From NCBI RefSeq assembly GCF_003224335.1, contig NZ_QKLF01000005.1:310001-374000 (forward strand): DNA of 64,000 nt. Reading direction: 5' to 3'. Source of the DNA: Curtobacterium sp. MCJR17_055. GTDB lineage: Bacteria > Actinomycetota > Actinomycetes > Actinomycetales > Microbacteriaceae. How positions within the stretch are numbered: the stretch's first letter is position 1; the number at the start of each line of letters is the position of its first letter. A model generated the notes under the pieces. That model was given only the letters and a program-made list of their open reading frames with translations. It searched no databases and was not told where the DNA came from. The position numbers and the translations under genes are program-made. Shown in pieces: positions 1 through 8,673 of the stretch.

Positions 1-676
1 GCGCGAGCACCATCAGGACGACGAAGCCGACGAGCAGCGCACCGACGACGGTGCGGTCGACCGCGTTGAGGCTGCCGGAGAGCCACAGGAGTGCCGTCCC
101 CGCCTGCTGCACGCTCCCGCTCGTCAGGAGCCACCCGGTGATGCTCAGGGCGACCGCGCCGACACCGACCCCGACGAGGACCACCCGGTTCCCGGTGATC
201 CCCCGGCGCCAGGCGAGCACGGCGATGAGCACCGCGACCGCGACCGCGCCGACGAGCACGACGCCGAACAGGGCGACACCCGAGGCGCCGAACAGCACGA
301 TCGCGACGAGACCCGAGGCGCTCGCCCCGGACGTGATGCCGATGATGTCCGGACTCGCGATGGGGTTGCGGACGACGCTCTGCACGATCGCGCCGGCGGT
401 GCCGAGGCTCGCCCCGACGAGCAGCGCGGCGAGGACCCGCGGCCCGCGCAGCTGTCCGAGCACGAAGTCCGAGACCGCGTCACCCCGCCCGAGCAGACCG
501 TCGAGGACCTGCACGGGCGACAGCGGGATCTCGCCGACACCGAGGCCGACGAGCACGAGGCCGAGCAGCACGACGAGCGCGGCGACGAGCACGAGGAGCT
601 CCCGCCGCGCGGTCCCGCCCCGACGGCGGACGGCGTCGCCGGTGGCCGGTGCACTCTCGGTCGGCGTGGTGCTCAC
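1..676 (-). CDS. FecCD-family siderophore ABC permease, C-terminus beyond window edge
   Basis: Integral membrane permease of an iron-siderophore ABC importer; FecCD/BtuC-type subunits form the channel through which a binding protein delivers ferric siderophore. The frame reads from a GTG at 676 and stays open to base 1 (225 codons visible). A basic N-terminal tail (residues 1-27) is followed by a hydrophobic segment near 28-46 and the family signature near 88-120, including GASLGTAGAIVQ and NPIASPDIIGI. The GTG overlaps the TGA of the preceding permease gene as GTGA, so the two are translationally coupled and probably form a heterodimer. The substrate is not readable from the sequence. Confidence 0.9.
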   Translation of the reverse strand, partial: MSTTPTESAPATGDAVRRRGGTARRELLVLVAALVVLLGLVLVGLGVGEIPLSPVQVLDGLLGRGDAVSDFVLGQLRGPRVLAALLVGASLGTAGAIVQSVVRNPIASPDIIGITSGASASGLVAIVLFGASGVALFGVVLVGAVAVAVLIAVLAWRRGITGNRVVLVGVGVGAVALSITGWLLTSGSVQQAGTALLWLSGSLNAVDRTVVGALLVGFVVLMVLA

Positions 677-1707
677 AGGCCCCGCACCACCCGCGACCGG
701 ACCAGCGCGATGAAGACCGGCGCACCGATGAGCGCCGTGACGATGCCGACCTGGAGCTCCCCCGGGTAGGCGACGACCCTGCCGATGACGTCGGCGACGA
801 GCAGGAGGGCCGGCGCGACGACCGCGGACAGGAGGATCGTCCAGCGGTGGTCGGGTCCGGACAGGCGCCGGACGGCGTGCGGGACGGCGAGGCCGACGAA
901 GGCGATCGGTCCGGCTGCGGCGACCGCGGACCCGGCGAGCAGCACCGTCACGATGGCCCCGACCGCGCGCACGAGCACCACGCGTTGGCCCAGGGAGGCC
1001 GCGAGTTCGTCGCCGAGCGCGAGGGTGTTCAGCGAACGACCGAGCCCGACCGCGACGACGAGCCCGAGGACCACCGGCGCGACGACCACACCCGCTGTGC
1101 CGAGGTCCCCGCCCGCGAGCGCGCCGACCTGCCAGAAGCGCAGCTGGTCGAGCAGGGACGCGTTCGTCACGAGCACCGCGGTGGTGATCGAGGAGAGGGC
1201 GGCGGCGGTGACGGCGCCGGACAGCGCGAGGCCGACCGGGGTGAGGCCACCGCGGGCGACCGCGGCGATGCCGTAGACGAGCAGGGCGGCGAGGGCGGCT
1301 CCGGCGAACGCGAACGGCAGGTACGTGGCGGTCCCGCTGACACCGAACACGGCGATGCCCACGACGACGGCCAGGGCGGCCCCCGCGTTGATGCCGAGGA
1401 TGCTCGGGTCGGCGAGCGGGTTGCGGGTGACCCCCTGCATGACGGCGCCGGCGACCCCGAGTGCGGCGCCGGCGAGGAGCCCGACGACGGTCCGCGGCAG
1501 CCGGTTGCCGAGCACGATGAGGCCGGTCTCGTCGTCGCGGCCCGGGTGCGCGAGGGTGTCGAGGACGACGCCGAGCGGGATCGGTCGGCTCCCGACGGCG
1601 ATGCTCAGGGCGCAGGCGACGGCCAGCGCGACGACCGCGAGGACGACGGCCAGCACGAGCCGGGACGCGGGCGCGGGTGCGGGAGGCACGACGGATCGGG
1701 GACGCAT
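673..1707 (-). CDS. FecCD-family siderophore ABC permease
   Basis: First gene of the visible permease pair; 344 residues, normal for the family. About ten hydrophobic segments are visible. The FecCD signature lies at residues 79-111 (GAALGVAGAVMQG, then NPLADPSILGINAG), and the C-terminal conserved stretch AAGPIAFVGLAVPH starts near residue 264. It shares 30-odd percent-like similarity by eye with the next permease, as expected for a heterodimeric channel. The ATG at 1707 lies 13 bases after a TAGGCT -10 box with no purine-rich ribosome site between, so the mRNA leader is very short. A DtxR-like box overlaps that -10, suggesting iron repression. The binding protein and ATPase genes are not in the window. 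Confidence 0.93.
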   Translation of the reverse strand: MRPRSVVPPAPAPASRLVLAVVLAVVALAVACALSIAVGSRPIPLGVVLDTLAHPGRDDETGLIVLGNRLPRTVVGLLAGAALGVAGAVMQGVTRNPLADPSILGINAGAALAVVVGIAVFGVSGTATYLPFAFAGAALAALLVYGIAAVARGGLTPVGLALSGAVTAAALSSITTAVLVTNASLLDQLRFWQVGALAGGDLGTAGVVVAPVVLGLVVAVGLGRSLNTLALGDELAASLGQRVVLVRAVGAIVTVLLAGSAVAAAGPIAFVGLAVPHAVRRLSGPDHRWTILLSAVVAPALLLVADVIGRVVAYPGELQVGIVTALIGAPVFIALVRSRVVRGL

Positions 1708-1713
1708 GGGAGG

Positions 1714-1732
1714 TGCGGCGAGCCTAACCGAT
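1714..1732 (-). promoter_or_regulatory. Candidate DtxR/IdeR iron box overlapping the -10 of the permease operon
   Basis: Read on the minus strand, the centre is GGTTAGGCTCGCC. It matches the DtxR/IdeR consensus core GGTTAGGCTAACC except at two adjacent bases, but the outer TTA/TAA arms are poor. It contains the TAGGCT hexamer (1721-1726) that is the likely -10 of the permease gene. Position in front of siderophore uptake genes is what is expected for iron repression; binding is inferred. Confidence 0.5.
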
Positions 1733-1881
1733 CGCCGGCATGCCGCGGAGACCGGCGTCCGGCGACTCCCGAGCGGGTGCTCGGCCGGGCCTCGGGTGGT
1801 TCATAGGACGGTCATGGGCAGCGGGCCTGTACTGGTCCCCATCGACGGCCGACCGGGCCGTGCGGACGACCGGAGAGCACC

Positions 1882-3369
1882 ATGAACGAGACCCCGACCC
1901 CAGCCGCGGACGATGCCGGACAGCAGCAGGCACCGGCGTGGGAGCCGCCGCACGCGGACCCGTCGACGCTCCGCGCAGCGCACGCCTTCGACGGCTCGGG
2001 TCCGTACCTCTTCGCCCCCGACGGGTCCGGTCCGTACGCCTACTCCCCGGACGGTCGCGGTCCGTACCGCGTCGGGAGCGCAGCGCTCGGGGCCACCTCG
2101 GCGCCGCAGGGTTGGACGGGCGCCCCCGGGGCCGCTCCGGGGACCACGGGTCGTCGTCGCCGTGTCGGGCTCGCGATCGGGTCGGGCATCGCCGCACTCG
2201 CGATCGTGGGCGCCGCCGGCGGGACGGCGCTCGGCCTGTCGTCGCACGGCACGACGGCCACCTCGAGCCGGTCACAGGGCACGACGACCGTCCCCGGTCC
2301 CGGATCCGCGGGCAGCGGCATCGACGGCTTCACCGTCCCCGGCCAGGACCAGGGCGGGACGGACGGCCTGTCGGACGGCGGCACGGGTACCGACGGCGGC
2401 ACGGGCACCGGCGGCACGGGAGCCGGCGGCAGTGGGACCTCGCAGGCGGCAGCCACACCCGCGACCGCCGCGCAGACCGCGGGCGTCGTGACGATCGACA
2501 CCGTGATCGGCTACGACGACGCGCAGCAGGCCGCCGGGACCGGCATGGTCCTCACCGCGGACGGGACCGTCCTGACGAACAACCACGTGGTCCAGGGCGC
2601 GACCTCGATCACGGTGACCGACGAGACGACCGGGGAGCAGTACACCGCTGACGTCGTGGGCACCGACGCGACGAACGACGTCGCGGTGCTGCAGCTGCGG
2701 GACGCGTCCGGCCTGTCCACCGTCGCGCTCGACGACGACGGCGTCCAGACCGGCGACACCGTGACCGACGTCGGCAACGCCGAGGGCACGGGTGACCTGG
2801 TCGCCGCCGAGGGCACCGTGACCGCGACCGACCAGGACATCCAGGTGCAGAGCGAGTCCGGTACCGGGACCGAGTCCCTGACCGGGCTCATCGAGGTCGC
2901 GGCGCAGATCGTGTCCGGTGACTCCGGCGGTCCCGTCCTGGACAGCGAGGGCGAGGTCATCGGCATGGCGACCGCCGCGTCCTCGGGTTCGGCGGACGTC
3001 ACCGGCTACGCGATCCCGATCAGCACCGCGAAGTCGATCGCCGCGCACATCCTGGCGGGCGAGGCCTCGGACACCATCACGATCGGGCTGCCGGCGTTCC
3101 TGGGCGTGCAGGTCAGCAGCGCGGCGACCGGGACCACCTCCGGTGTGCCCGTCGCCGGGACGGTCGAGGGATCGGGGGCAGCGGCCGCCGGGCTCGCCGC
3201 CGGCGACACGATCACGAGCATCGACGGCACCGCGGTCACGAGCGCATCCGAGCTGACGGAGGCGGTCGCTCGGCACGCGGTCGGCGACCGGGTCACGGTC
3301 GGCTACACGACGGCCGACGGCACCGCGGCCACGGCGACCGTCACCCTGACCGCCGGCCCGGCCGCCTGA
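1882..3369 (+). CDS. Membrane-anchored HtrA/DegP-type serine protease with PDZ domain
   Basis: 495-residue trypsin-like protease for extracytoplasmic quality control. Residues 1-90 are a proline/glycine-rich cytoplasmic tail with three DGxGPY repeats (about residues 37-62). A single membrane segment lies near 95-118 after an RRRR stop-transfer motif. A Gly/Thr-rich linker (125-195) leads to the protease domain with the triad His235 (LTNNHVV), Asp266 (TNDVAVL) and Ser348 (GDSGGPV). A C-terminal PDZ domain spans about 405-485. The start ATG follows a GGAGAG ribosome site ten bases upstream. Topology puts the protease and PDZ domain outside the membrane. Substrates unknown. Confidence 0.92.
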   Translation: MNETPTPAADDAGQQQAPAWEPPHADPSTLRAAHAFDGSGPYLFAPDGSGPYAYSPDGRGPYRVGSAALGATSAPQGWTGAPGAAPGTTGRRRRVGLAIGSGIAALAIVGAAGGTALGLSSHGTTATSSRSQGTTTVPGPGSAGSGIDGFTVPGQDQGGTDGLSDGGTGTDGGTGTGGTGAGGSGTSQAAATPATAAQTAGVVTIDTVIGYDDAQQAAGTGMVLTADGTVLTNNHVVQGATSITVTDETTGEQYTADVVGTDATNDVAVLQLRDASGLSTVALDDDGVQTGDTVTDVGNAEGTGDLVAAEGTVTATDQDIQVQSESGTGTESLTGLIEVAAQIVSGDSGGPVLDSEGEVIGMATAASSGSADVTGYAIPISTAKSIAAHILAGEASDTITIGLPAFLGVQVSSAATGTTSGVPVAGTVEGSGAAAAGLAAGDTITSIDGTAVTSASELTEAVARHAVGDRVTVGYTTADGTAATATVTLTAGPAA

Positions 3370-3384
3370 CCGGGCGCGCACCGG

Positions 3385-3467
3385 CGGCCCGCCACCGACG
3401 GCCCCGCACCGGCGGCCCCGCACCGGCGGCCCGCACCGACGGCCCCGCACCGACGGCCCCGCAAGCA
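3385..3467. repeat. Short tandem repeat, about 14 bp x 6
   Basis: Six consecutive units of the type CGGCCCCGCACCGG (one unit 13 bp, others with one or two changes) lie between the protease stop codon and the convergent hypothetical gene. The units have no unique spacers, so this is not CRISPR. It ends directly in the hairpin that follows. Confidence 0.85.
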
Positions 3468-3508
3468 CGGCACGACGCTCGCGCTCCGTCCGCGCGGGGT
3501 CGTGCCGT
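3467..3508. terminator. Hairpin between convergent genes
   Basis: A 10-bp perfect inverted repeat (ACGGCACGAC at 3467-3476, GTCGTGCCGT at 3499-3508) lies between two convergent genes. There is no T-tract. It could stop transcription from both sides. Confidence 0.5.
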
Positions 3509-3539
3509 CGTCCGCCGTCCGGTGTCGACCGGGCGGCGG

Positions 3540-4712
3540 TCAGCCGACCACGGCGCGGACGAGCGACCGGTAGACGTTGGCGGACGCCTCGGCCCTGAAC
3601 GCCGTCGCCCCGCCCTCGGCGCGGCCGACCCGCGCGAAGCCGATCCCCGCCGCGGACACGACCACGACGGGACGGGTCCGACCGGGCGCCAGCAGCGAGG
3701 ACACCGTCCACGGCGCCGCCCAGAACGCCGCGAGCGTCGGGTCGGCATCGGCGAGGGCGTCCGGCAGGGCCGGGGCGGACGCGCCGCCCGCCAGACGACG
3801 GTCGAGCAGGTCGCTCGACAGGACCGGCGTGCGGAACGGCCAGGTCCACGTCGGGCGCACTCCGAGCCTCCCGGCCATCAGCCCGACCACCCGGTCCGGC
3901 CGGACGGACGCGATGACCGACCGACCGTCGGCCCCCGTGTCGACGACGGTGCCGGCCCAGGCCCGGAGGCGCGTGACGCGCCCGTCGTCGTCGTGCTGGT
4001 CCAGCGTGGTCGGTGGCACCCCGTCCGCCCAGGGCGCGAGGACCTCGGCGGTGTCCGGCGGCACCGTCCCGAAGCGACCGACGAGGTCGGCGGCGACCAA
4101 CTCCCGGCCGCCGTCCGAGCGGAGCAGCGCCGGGTTCCAGCGCTTGCCGGCGAGGTCCTGCAGCGTGGCGACGGCCTCGGCGCCGAGGGACGGCCCGGTC
4201 AGCGTCGAACCGGCGAGCAGGACCGGGAGCGCCTCGAGCGTCCGGGACTCGGTGGCGGTGACGCGGTCGAGCGTCCGGACGGAGTCGAGGACGGCGAACA
4301 CCGGGTCGTCGGTGGCGGTCATCCGGGCCAGCGGACGCTCCACGGTGACGTCCACGCGGTGCCGACCCGTGACGAGCAGCAGGTGCGCACCGACGACGTC
4401 GCCCTCTTCGTCGGGGCGGACGTACTCGACGAGCCGTGCGGGGGCACCGGCCGTCGTCCACACGTCGCAGCCGAGCAGGAGCAGGCCGTCGACCGACCCT
4501 GGCAGCCGTTCCAGCAGCGAGGCGTTCTCGTCCCCGATCGTCCGGTCGCCGGGACGCGACCGGACCGTGAGCATGACGTCGTCACCGCGGACGCGGAGGT
4601 CGGCACCGGGGGCGTCCTCGACGCGCCAGCCGGTCGGGCGGGTGAACCGGACACGGGCGGTGCGGTCCTCGGTGGTCCCGGCTGCGACGGCGGGTGGGTC
4701 GGGGACGGCCAT
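3540..4712 (-). CDS. Hypothetical protein, 390 aa
   Basis: I do not recognise the family. The protein is soluble-looking, without signal peptide or membrane segment. Residues about 20-145 alternate strands and helices and resemble the size and pattern of DcrB/PsbP-like folds, but there is no diagnostic motif. The remainder has aspartate- and arginine-rich loops and a Trp-rich stretch near residue 300 (TWTWPF). The ATG at 4712 is exactly six bases after TAGCCT on the minus strand with no ribosome site, so the mRNA is probably leaderless. A short gene in the same orientation lies 68 bp upstream. Confidence 0.75.
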   Translation of the reverse strand: MAVPDPPAVAAGTTEDRTARVRFTRPTGWRVEDAPGADLRVRGDDVMLTVRSRPGDRTIGDENASLLERLPGSVDGLLLLGCDVWTTAGAPARLVEYVRPDEEGDVVGAHLLLVTGRHRVDVTVERPLARMTATDDPVFAVLDSVRTLDRVTATESRTLEALPVLLAGSTLTGPSLGAEAVATLQDLAGKRWNPALLRSDGGRELVAADLVGRFGTVPPDTAEVLAPWADGVPPTTLDQHDDDGRVTRLRAWAGTVVDTGADGRSVIASVRPDRVVGLMAGRLGVRPTWTWPFRTPVLSSDLLDRRLAGGASAPALPDALADADPTLAAFWAAPWTVSSLLAPGRTRPVVVVSAAGIGFARVGRAEGGATAFRAEASANVYRSLVRAVVG

Positions 4713-4780
4713 GGAGCGAGGCTACGTGCGCGGTCCCGGAGTGCCGTCGGCGGCTCGCCGGGACGGGGTGGATCGTCCGG

Positions 4781-5086
4781 TCAGGCGGCCGGCTCGTCCG
4801 CGCCGGGACGCCGTCGGGGTGCCCGGGGCGGCGGGGGCGGCGGCACCGGCTTCGCGGCCACGACGTCGGACCGGAGCACGGTGACGGGTCCGCGACGGGT
4901 GGCGATCGTCACCGTCTCCGCGGTCCGGCCGGTCAGCTCGCCGAGCGCGTCCCGCGCGCCGGCTCCGTCGTGCGCCCGCACGACGAGCCGGTCACCGAGT
5001 GCCGCGCCGTCGAGCACGACGAGGGCCCGGGTGCGGGCGATCGCCGCCTGGGACGGGACCGTGGTCGGCGGGTCGGGGTCGGTCAT
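4781..5086 (-). CDS. Small protein resembling the stand-alone SH3-like N-terminal domain of actinobacterial GNAT acetyltransferases
   Basis: 101 residues. The middle part reads as a small beta-barrel: RLVVRAHD, ALGELTGR, VTIATRRGPVTVLRSDVVAAKPVPP. This word order is typical of the domain that precedes the acetyltransferase domain in Rv0428c-like actinobacterial proteins; here no GNAT domain follows, only a proline- and arginine-rich tail. The start at 5086 (MTDPDP) is chosen because TAGCCT lies seven bases upstream, the leaderless arrangement seen for neighbours; an in-frame start eight codons earlier lacks this. Function unknown; the domain similarity is from memory. Confidence 0.7.
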   Translation of the reverse strand: MTDPDPPTTVPSQAAIARTRALVVLDGAALGDRLVVRAHDGAGARDALGELTGRTAETVTIATRRGPVTVLRSDVVAAKPVPPPPPPRAPRRRPGADEPAA

Positions 5087-5186
5087 GGCTCCGAGGCTAC
5101 GGGCTCGCACGGACGTGCGGGCCCGGTCGACCGTACGTCGAGGGGACGTCGAGGGGACGCAGGACCGGCGCGGCTAGGGTGGCCGG

Positions 5187-5549
5187 ATGGACAAGGCCCG
5201 GGTGGACAGCTGGATCTGGGCGGTCCGGATCACCAAGACCCGGTCCGCGGCGACGACCGCGTGCAAGGCCGGCCACGTCCGCGTCAACGGCGAGCGGGCG
5301 AAGCCGTCCCAGCCGGTCGGTCCCGGGGACGAGGTCCGCGTGCGCCAGGCCGGCTTCGACCGGATCGTCGTCGTGAAGAGCATCATCCTCAAGCGCGTCG
5401 GTGCGACCGAGGCCGCGAAGCACCTCGAGGACCGCACACCGCCGCGCCTGCCCCGCGAGGAAGCCGGCTTCGTCCCGATCCGGGAGCGCGGGGCCGGACG
5501 GCCGAGCAAGCGGGAGCGCCGGGACCTCGAGAAGCTCCGCGGGTACTGA
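5187..5549 (+). CDS. S4-domain RNA-binding protein, Hsp15-like
   Basis: 120 residues. An S4 RNA-binding domain fills residues 3-60: RVDSWIWAVRITKTRSAA, then CKAGHVRVNG and AKPSQPVGPGDEVRV, the classic S4 order. The C-terminal half is basic (PSKRERRDLEKL) and probably also contacts RNA. In Escherichia coli the homologue Hsp15 binds stalled 50S subunits carrying nascent chains; the same role here is inference. The ATG sits six bases after TAGGGT (5175-5180), so the mRNA is likely leaderless. It is divergent from the small SH3-like gene. Confidence 0.88.
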   Translation: MDKARVDSWIWAVRITKTRSAATTACKAGHVRVNGERAKPSQPVGPGDEVRVRQAGFDRIVVVKSIILKRVGATEAAKHLEDRTPPRLPREEAGFVPIRERGAGRPSKRERRDLEKLRGY

Positions 5550-5583
5550 CCCCGACGGTGCGTGACGGCCGGCGGCGCGTGAC

Positions 5584-5617
5584 GGGCGGCGCTGCTGGTC
5601 GGGCGGCGCTGCTGGTC
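5584..5617. repeat. 17-bp perfect tandem duplication
   Basis: Two identical copies of GGGCGGCGCTGCTGGTC lie end to end in the 71-bp gap between the S4 gene and the convergent DnaJ-like gene. A looser duplication of about 15 bp (GCGTGACGG type) precedes it from about 5560. Confidence 0.9.
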
Positions 5618-5620
5618 GGG

Positions 5621-6562
5621 TCAGACGAACCGGACGGTCTGCTGCAGGCGGTCGCGGACCGCGAAGACGTCGACGGAGCCCTCGGGCGACCAGACGCCGG
5701 AGAGCACCTGCCCGAGCGCACTCCGACGGACGATGAACGCGGTCGGCTTGCGGGGGGTCCCGACGAGTCGGACGTCCTCGTCGACCGCGGAGTCCGGCAC
5801 CACCAGGACACGGCCGGTGAACCGGACCCGCGTCTGCTTCTGCACGGCACGGGCCGCGCGGACGAGCTCCTTCACCGGCTGCTCCCCCGGGCCGAGCGTC
5901 TCGCCGACGACCTCGCCGTGCTCCACCGCGACCGGGCCGCCCCAGTCGATCGACTCGAGTGCCCAGAGTCCGGTGGGCGTCAGCACCGCGTGGTCGAGCT
6001 TGCCCTCGGCACCGGCGTCGAGGTCGTGCCACACCGTGACGCCGATGCCCATCTCCGCGATGATCGCAGCCGTCGCCTCCTCGGCCAGCGCCTCGCCCAG
6101 GAGACGCCGGACGTGCCGGGGTGCCGACCGGACGAGTGCCGGGTCGTACGGGTCCTCGATCGGGTCGCCGAGGCCCACCCACTCACGTTCTGCGGCGAGG
6201 AAGACCTCGCGGGAGCGCCCGCCGGGGTGCCCGTACGACCGGGCCCGCGGGCGGGAGTCACGTCGGGCGGACGGGGGTGCGTAGGCGTCACGCCCGGTGT
6301 CCGACCGCCACGCGGCCGATCCGGACGGCGCTGACGAGGACCCCGCGCGCAGGGTCCCGGCGTCGTAGGCTCGCCGGGCCGAGGGCGTCCCGATGCGCTC
6401 CCAGGCGACCTGCACCCGGCGGAAGCGCTGGGCGTCCCCGCCGAGGTCGGGGTGGCTCTCACGCGCGGCCCGACGGTAGGCGCGTCGGAGGGTGTCGTCG
6501 TCGGCGGTCGCGGGGACGCCGAGGACCTCGTACGGGGTGGCGTCCGCCGGGCTGTCGGTCAT
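5621..6562 (-). CDS. J-domain protein fused to a NERD-like domain
   Basis: 313 residues. The N-terminal J domain (about 9-68) has [20 protein letters not shown] and the HPD tripeptide in ESHPDLGGD, needed to stimulate DnaK ATPase. After an arginine/serine-rich linker, residues about 160-270 look like a NERD domain: [23 protein letters not shown] follows the pattern of nuclease-related NERD proteins, though the usual catalytic lysine of E-x-K appears replaced. There is no zinc finger or C-terminal DnaJ peptide-binding region, so this is not canonical DnaJ. TAGCGT lies nine bases before the ATG. Role: a specialised co-chaperone, or a recruiter of DnaK to nucleic acid; not established. Confidence 0.82.
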   Translation of the reverse strand: MTDSPADATPYEVLGVPATADDDTLRRAYRRAARESHPDLGGDAQRFRRVQVAWERIGTPSARRAYDAGTLRAGSSSAPSGSAAWRSDTGRDAYAPPSARRDSRPRARSYGHPGGRSREVFLAAEREWVGLGDPIEDPYDPALVRSAPRHVRRLLGEALAEEATAAIIAEMGIGVTVWHDLDAGAEGKLDHAVLTPTGLWALESIDWGGPVAVEHGEVVGETLGPGEQPVKELVRAARAVQKQTRVRFTGRVLVVPDSAVDEDVRLVGTPRKPTAFIVRRSALGQVLSGVWSPEGSVDVFAVRDRLQQTVRFV

Positions 6563-6657
6563 GGCCCTGGAACGCTACCGGACGCAGGATCGAGGTCCGC
6601 CGCGAGGGCGCTGGGCACGCGCTGGGCGGTCGGCGACCTCGTCCCCGGCGCGCCCCG

Positions 6658-7404
6658 TCAGCGGAGCGCGGCGGTGATCCGGTCCCCGTGCTCCTCGAGC
6701 CACGCGACGTCGGCCCGGTACAGGTCGGCGTGCCCGTGCGCGAGGTCGCTCACGAACTTCGGGTTGCCCGCGGCCGCCTCGGTCTCGAGGGTCGTCACCA
6801 GGGCCACCAAGCCGGCGGTGATCGTCTCGACGAGCACGGCACGCGAGCGGTCGTCGAGACCGTAGGCGCGGCAGAACTCGGCGGCACGGGTGATCCGGTC
6901 CTCGAGCGCCGGGACGGGTCGACCCTCGTCGGCTCCGGTCGTGAAGGGCGCGAACCGGTAGACGGCACTGGCGACGTCCCAGACGCGGGGCCCGGGGTGC
7001 GCGGTGTCGAAGTCGATCACGCCGACCGCCGCGATGCCGTCGTAGACGACGTTGTACGGGGCGTAGTCGCCGTGCACGACGGTCTCGACCGGCACCCGCG
7101 CGGCCTGGGACCACACGTCGACGGAGTCGTCCAGGGGGAAGCTCGCCGCGGCGTCGTGCAGCTGTCGGAGCAGCCGGGCACTCGTGACGAGGGCGGCCTC
7201 GCTCGCGACGTCCTCGGTCCAGGGGTACTCGCCGGCCACTCCCGGGACGAACGTCACCGTCTCGAGCGCGTCCCCGAGCGAGATCGGAGCCGGGGCCGCC
7301 ACGAAGCCCTGCTCGTGCAGGTGCGTGAGCAGCCGGTGGACCGTCGGTGTCCACGGCCCGGCGGGGCGGTGCACCCGGTCGTCGGTCTTGGTGATCCGTT
7401 CCAT
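6658..7404 (-). CDS. Aminoglycoside phosphotransferase (APH)-family kinase
   Basis: 248 residues. The catalytic loop [12 protein letters not shown] (HxDxxxxN) and the metal-binding [10 protein letters not shown] motif identify the APH/choline kinase fold; the N-lobe is short. Such enzymes phosphorylate small-molecule hydroxyls; antibiotic resistance cannot be inferred from sequence alone. I chose the start at 7404 because AGGAGG lies six bases upstream and TACAGT further upstream is a plausible -10; an open frame continues 34 codons further upstream but looks non-coding. Confidence 0.87.
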   Translation of the reverse strand: MERITKTDDRVHRPAGPWTPTVHRLLTHLHEQGFVAAPAPISLGDALETVTFVPGVAGEYPWTEDVASEAALVTSARLLRQLHDAAASFPLDDSVDVWSQAARVPVETVVHGDYAPYNVVYDGIAAVGVIDFDTAHPGPRVWDVASAVYRFAPFTTGADEGRPVPALEDRITRAAEFCRAYGLDDRSRAVLVETITAGLVALVTTLETEAAAGNPKFVSDLAHGHADLYRADVAWLEEHGDRITAALR

Positions 7405-7488
7405 CGGGAACCTCCTGAACGTCGTCGTCGACGTGTCCGCAACTGTAGTGCTCCCGTCCCGTCGACGCCCGGCTCCGCGCCTCACCAT

Positions 7489-7532
7489 CCGGAGGGCGCG
7501 CTGCACGGACCCGGAGGGCGCGCTGCACGGAC
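7489..7532. repeat. 22-bp perfect tandem duplication
   Basis: Two adjacent identical copies of a 22-base unit (7489-7510 and 7511-7532, starting CCGGAGGGCGCGCTG) lie upstream of the APH-family gene and downstream of the Nudix gene. No function is evident. Confidence 0.92.
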
Positions 7533-7573
7533 CTACGCGACGCCGGGGCGACCACAGCGGCGGCAGCCGGTCG

Positions 7574-8521
7574 TCAGTCGGGCAGGAGCTCCCGCAGCCA
7601 CGACGGCCCGCGGACGTCCGCCCCGACCGCGGTCACGCGGTCACGGAGGCCGCGGTCCGCGGTCACGACGACGACCGGGCCGTCCCCGGCCGCGACGGCG
7701 GTCTGCACGGCGGCGACGATCGCGTCGTCCCCGGCGGCCGGTGCCTGCTCGACGGTCACCACGGGGAGACCGGGACGGGTGTCGGCGGCGACGTCGACCG
7801 GGGTCGCACCCCGGGCCTCCCCCTCGAGCACCACGGTCCACCGCGGCCACCAGGTGGCGGACGGCAGGTCCAGCGCGGCGGCGTCGACGCCGGACGCGGC
7901 GAGCGCGCTCACCCGGGCGACGAGTCGGGAGGCCGCTCCCGCGCGGTCCTTCCACCAGCCGTCCGGGACGCTCCCGACGACGTTCGCCGCGTCGACGACG
8001 ACGTGCGGTGTCCGGTCGAGCGTGGCCCGGAGCGCGGGCCACGAGGCGCCGAACCCGGGGTGGAGCGGCAGGTCCGGCACGTCGGCGACGGGGACCCAGG
8101 CCAGGGCCAGGCTCTCACGGTCGGCGACGACGGGGGCGAACGGGCGGGAGGCGCGTCCCACGACGGTCGTGTAGGTCCAGAAGCCGAGGTCGAGGACGGC
8201 GGTGTGCCGGAGGTCGATGCCGTCCTCGGGGACGCCGGCCTCCTCGGCGGACTCGCGGAGGGCGGCGGTCACCGGGTCCTCGTGCTGGTGGCGCGCTCCG
8301 CCGGGGATCCCCCAGGTGCCGCCGTGGTGGCTCCACTCGACGCGGTGCTGCAGGAGGACCCGTCCGCGTCCGTCGTCGACGAGCAGGCCCGCGGCGCCGA
8401 AGCGGCCCCACGCCTTGGTGCCGTCCGGGCCGACCGCCCAGGCGTCGCCGGGGTCGCGCGGTCCTGCCGGGGGGCCGGGTGGCGGTCCCGCCGGGGTCGC
8501 GGTCCGTCGTTCGTCGTCCAC
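7574..8521 (-). CDS. Nudix hydrolase fused to a NYN/PIN-like nuclease domain
   Basis: 315 residues from a GTG at 8521, preceded by GGAAGGGTGG. Residues about 30-165 form a Nudix domain: the box GARHQHE...RESAEEAGV fits Gx5Ex7REUxEExGU except for Ser at the U position. The second half is NYN-like (PIN fold): [12 protein letters not shown] supplies a first acidic residue and [13 protein letters not shown] the later Asp motif. The combination suggests a nucleotide or RNA-end hydrolase joined to an RNase-like domain. Both domains appear intact. Substrate unknown. Confidence 0.85.
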   Translation of the reverse strand: MDDERRTATPAGPPPGPPAGPRDPGDAWAVGPDGTKAWGRFGAAGLLVDDGRGRVLLQHRVEWSHHGGTWGIPGGARHQHEDPVTAALRESAEEAGVPEDGIDLRHTAVLDLGFWTYTTVVGRASRPFAPVVADRESLALAWVPVADVPDLPLHPGFGASWPALRATLDRTPHVVVDAANVVGSVPDGWWKDRAGAASRLVARVSALAASGVDAAALDLPSATWWPRWTVVLEGEARGATPVDVAADTRPGLPVVTVEQAPAAGDDAIVAAVQTAVAAGDGPVVVVTADRGLRDRVTAVGADVRGPSWLRELLPD

Positions 8522-8591
8522 GGGTCCACCCTTCCACACCGGTCCCGGACGTGTCGCTGGACGACGGCGGCGATGCGTGTACGGTGTCGTC

Positions 8592-8672
8592 CGAGACACG
8601 GGGTGCCGCATCCGAGCGGCTGAGATCACACCCGTCGAACCTGCTCGAGCTCGTACTCGCGAAGGGATCGTC
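8592..8672 (+). ncRNA. TPP riboswitch (THI element)
   Basis: The conserved THI-box words occur in order and at normal spacing: ACACGGGGTGCC (8597-8608), GGCTGAGATCACACCCGT (8618-8635), GAACCTG (8637-8643) and TACTCGCGAAGGGA (8654-8667). The last AAGGGA ends seven bases before the thiM ATG and doubles as the ribosome-binding site, so ligand binding most likely blocks translation initiation. A TACGGT at 8580-8585 is a plausible -10 just upstream. Confidence 0.95.
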
Positions 8673-8673
8673 C

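Noticed and set aside
3385-3467. Possible CRISPR array
   Set aside because: Units are 14 bp and contiguous with no spacers; no cas gene nearby.
6658-7404. Aminoglycoside resistance gene
   Set aside because: The APH fold is shared by many metabolic kinases; the sequence gives no evidence of antibiotic substrates.
7489-7532. Possible attachment site or target-site duplication
   Set aside because: The two copies are directly adjacent with nothing inserted between them and no integrase or transposase gene is present.
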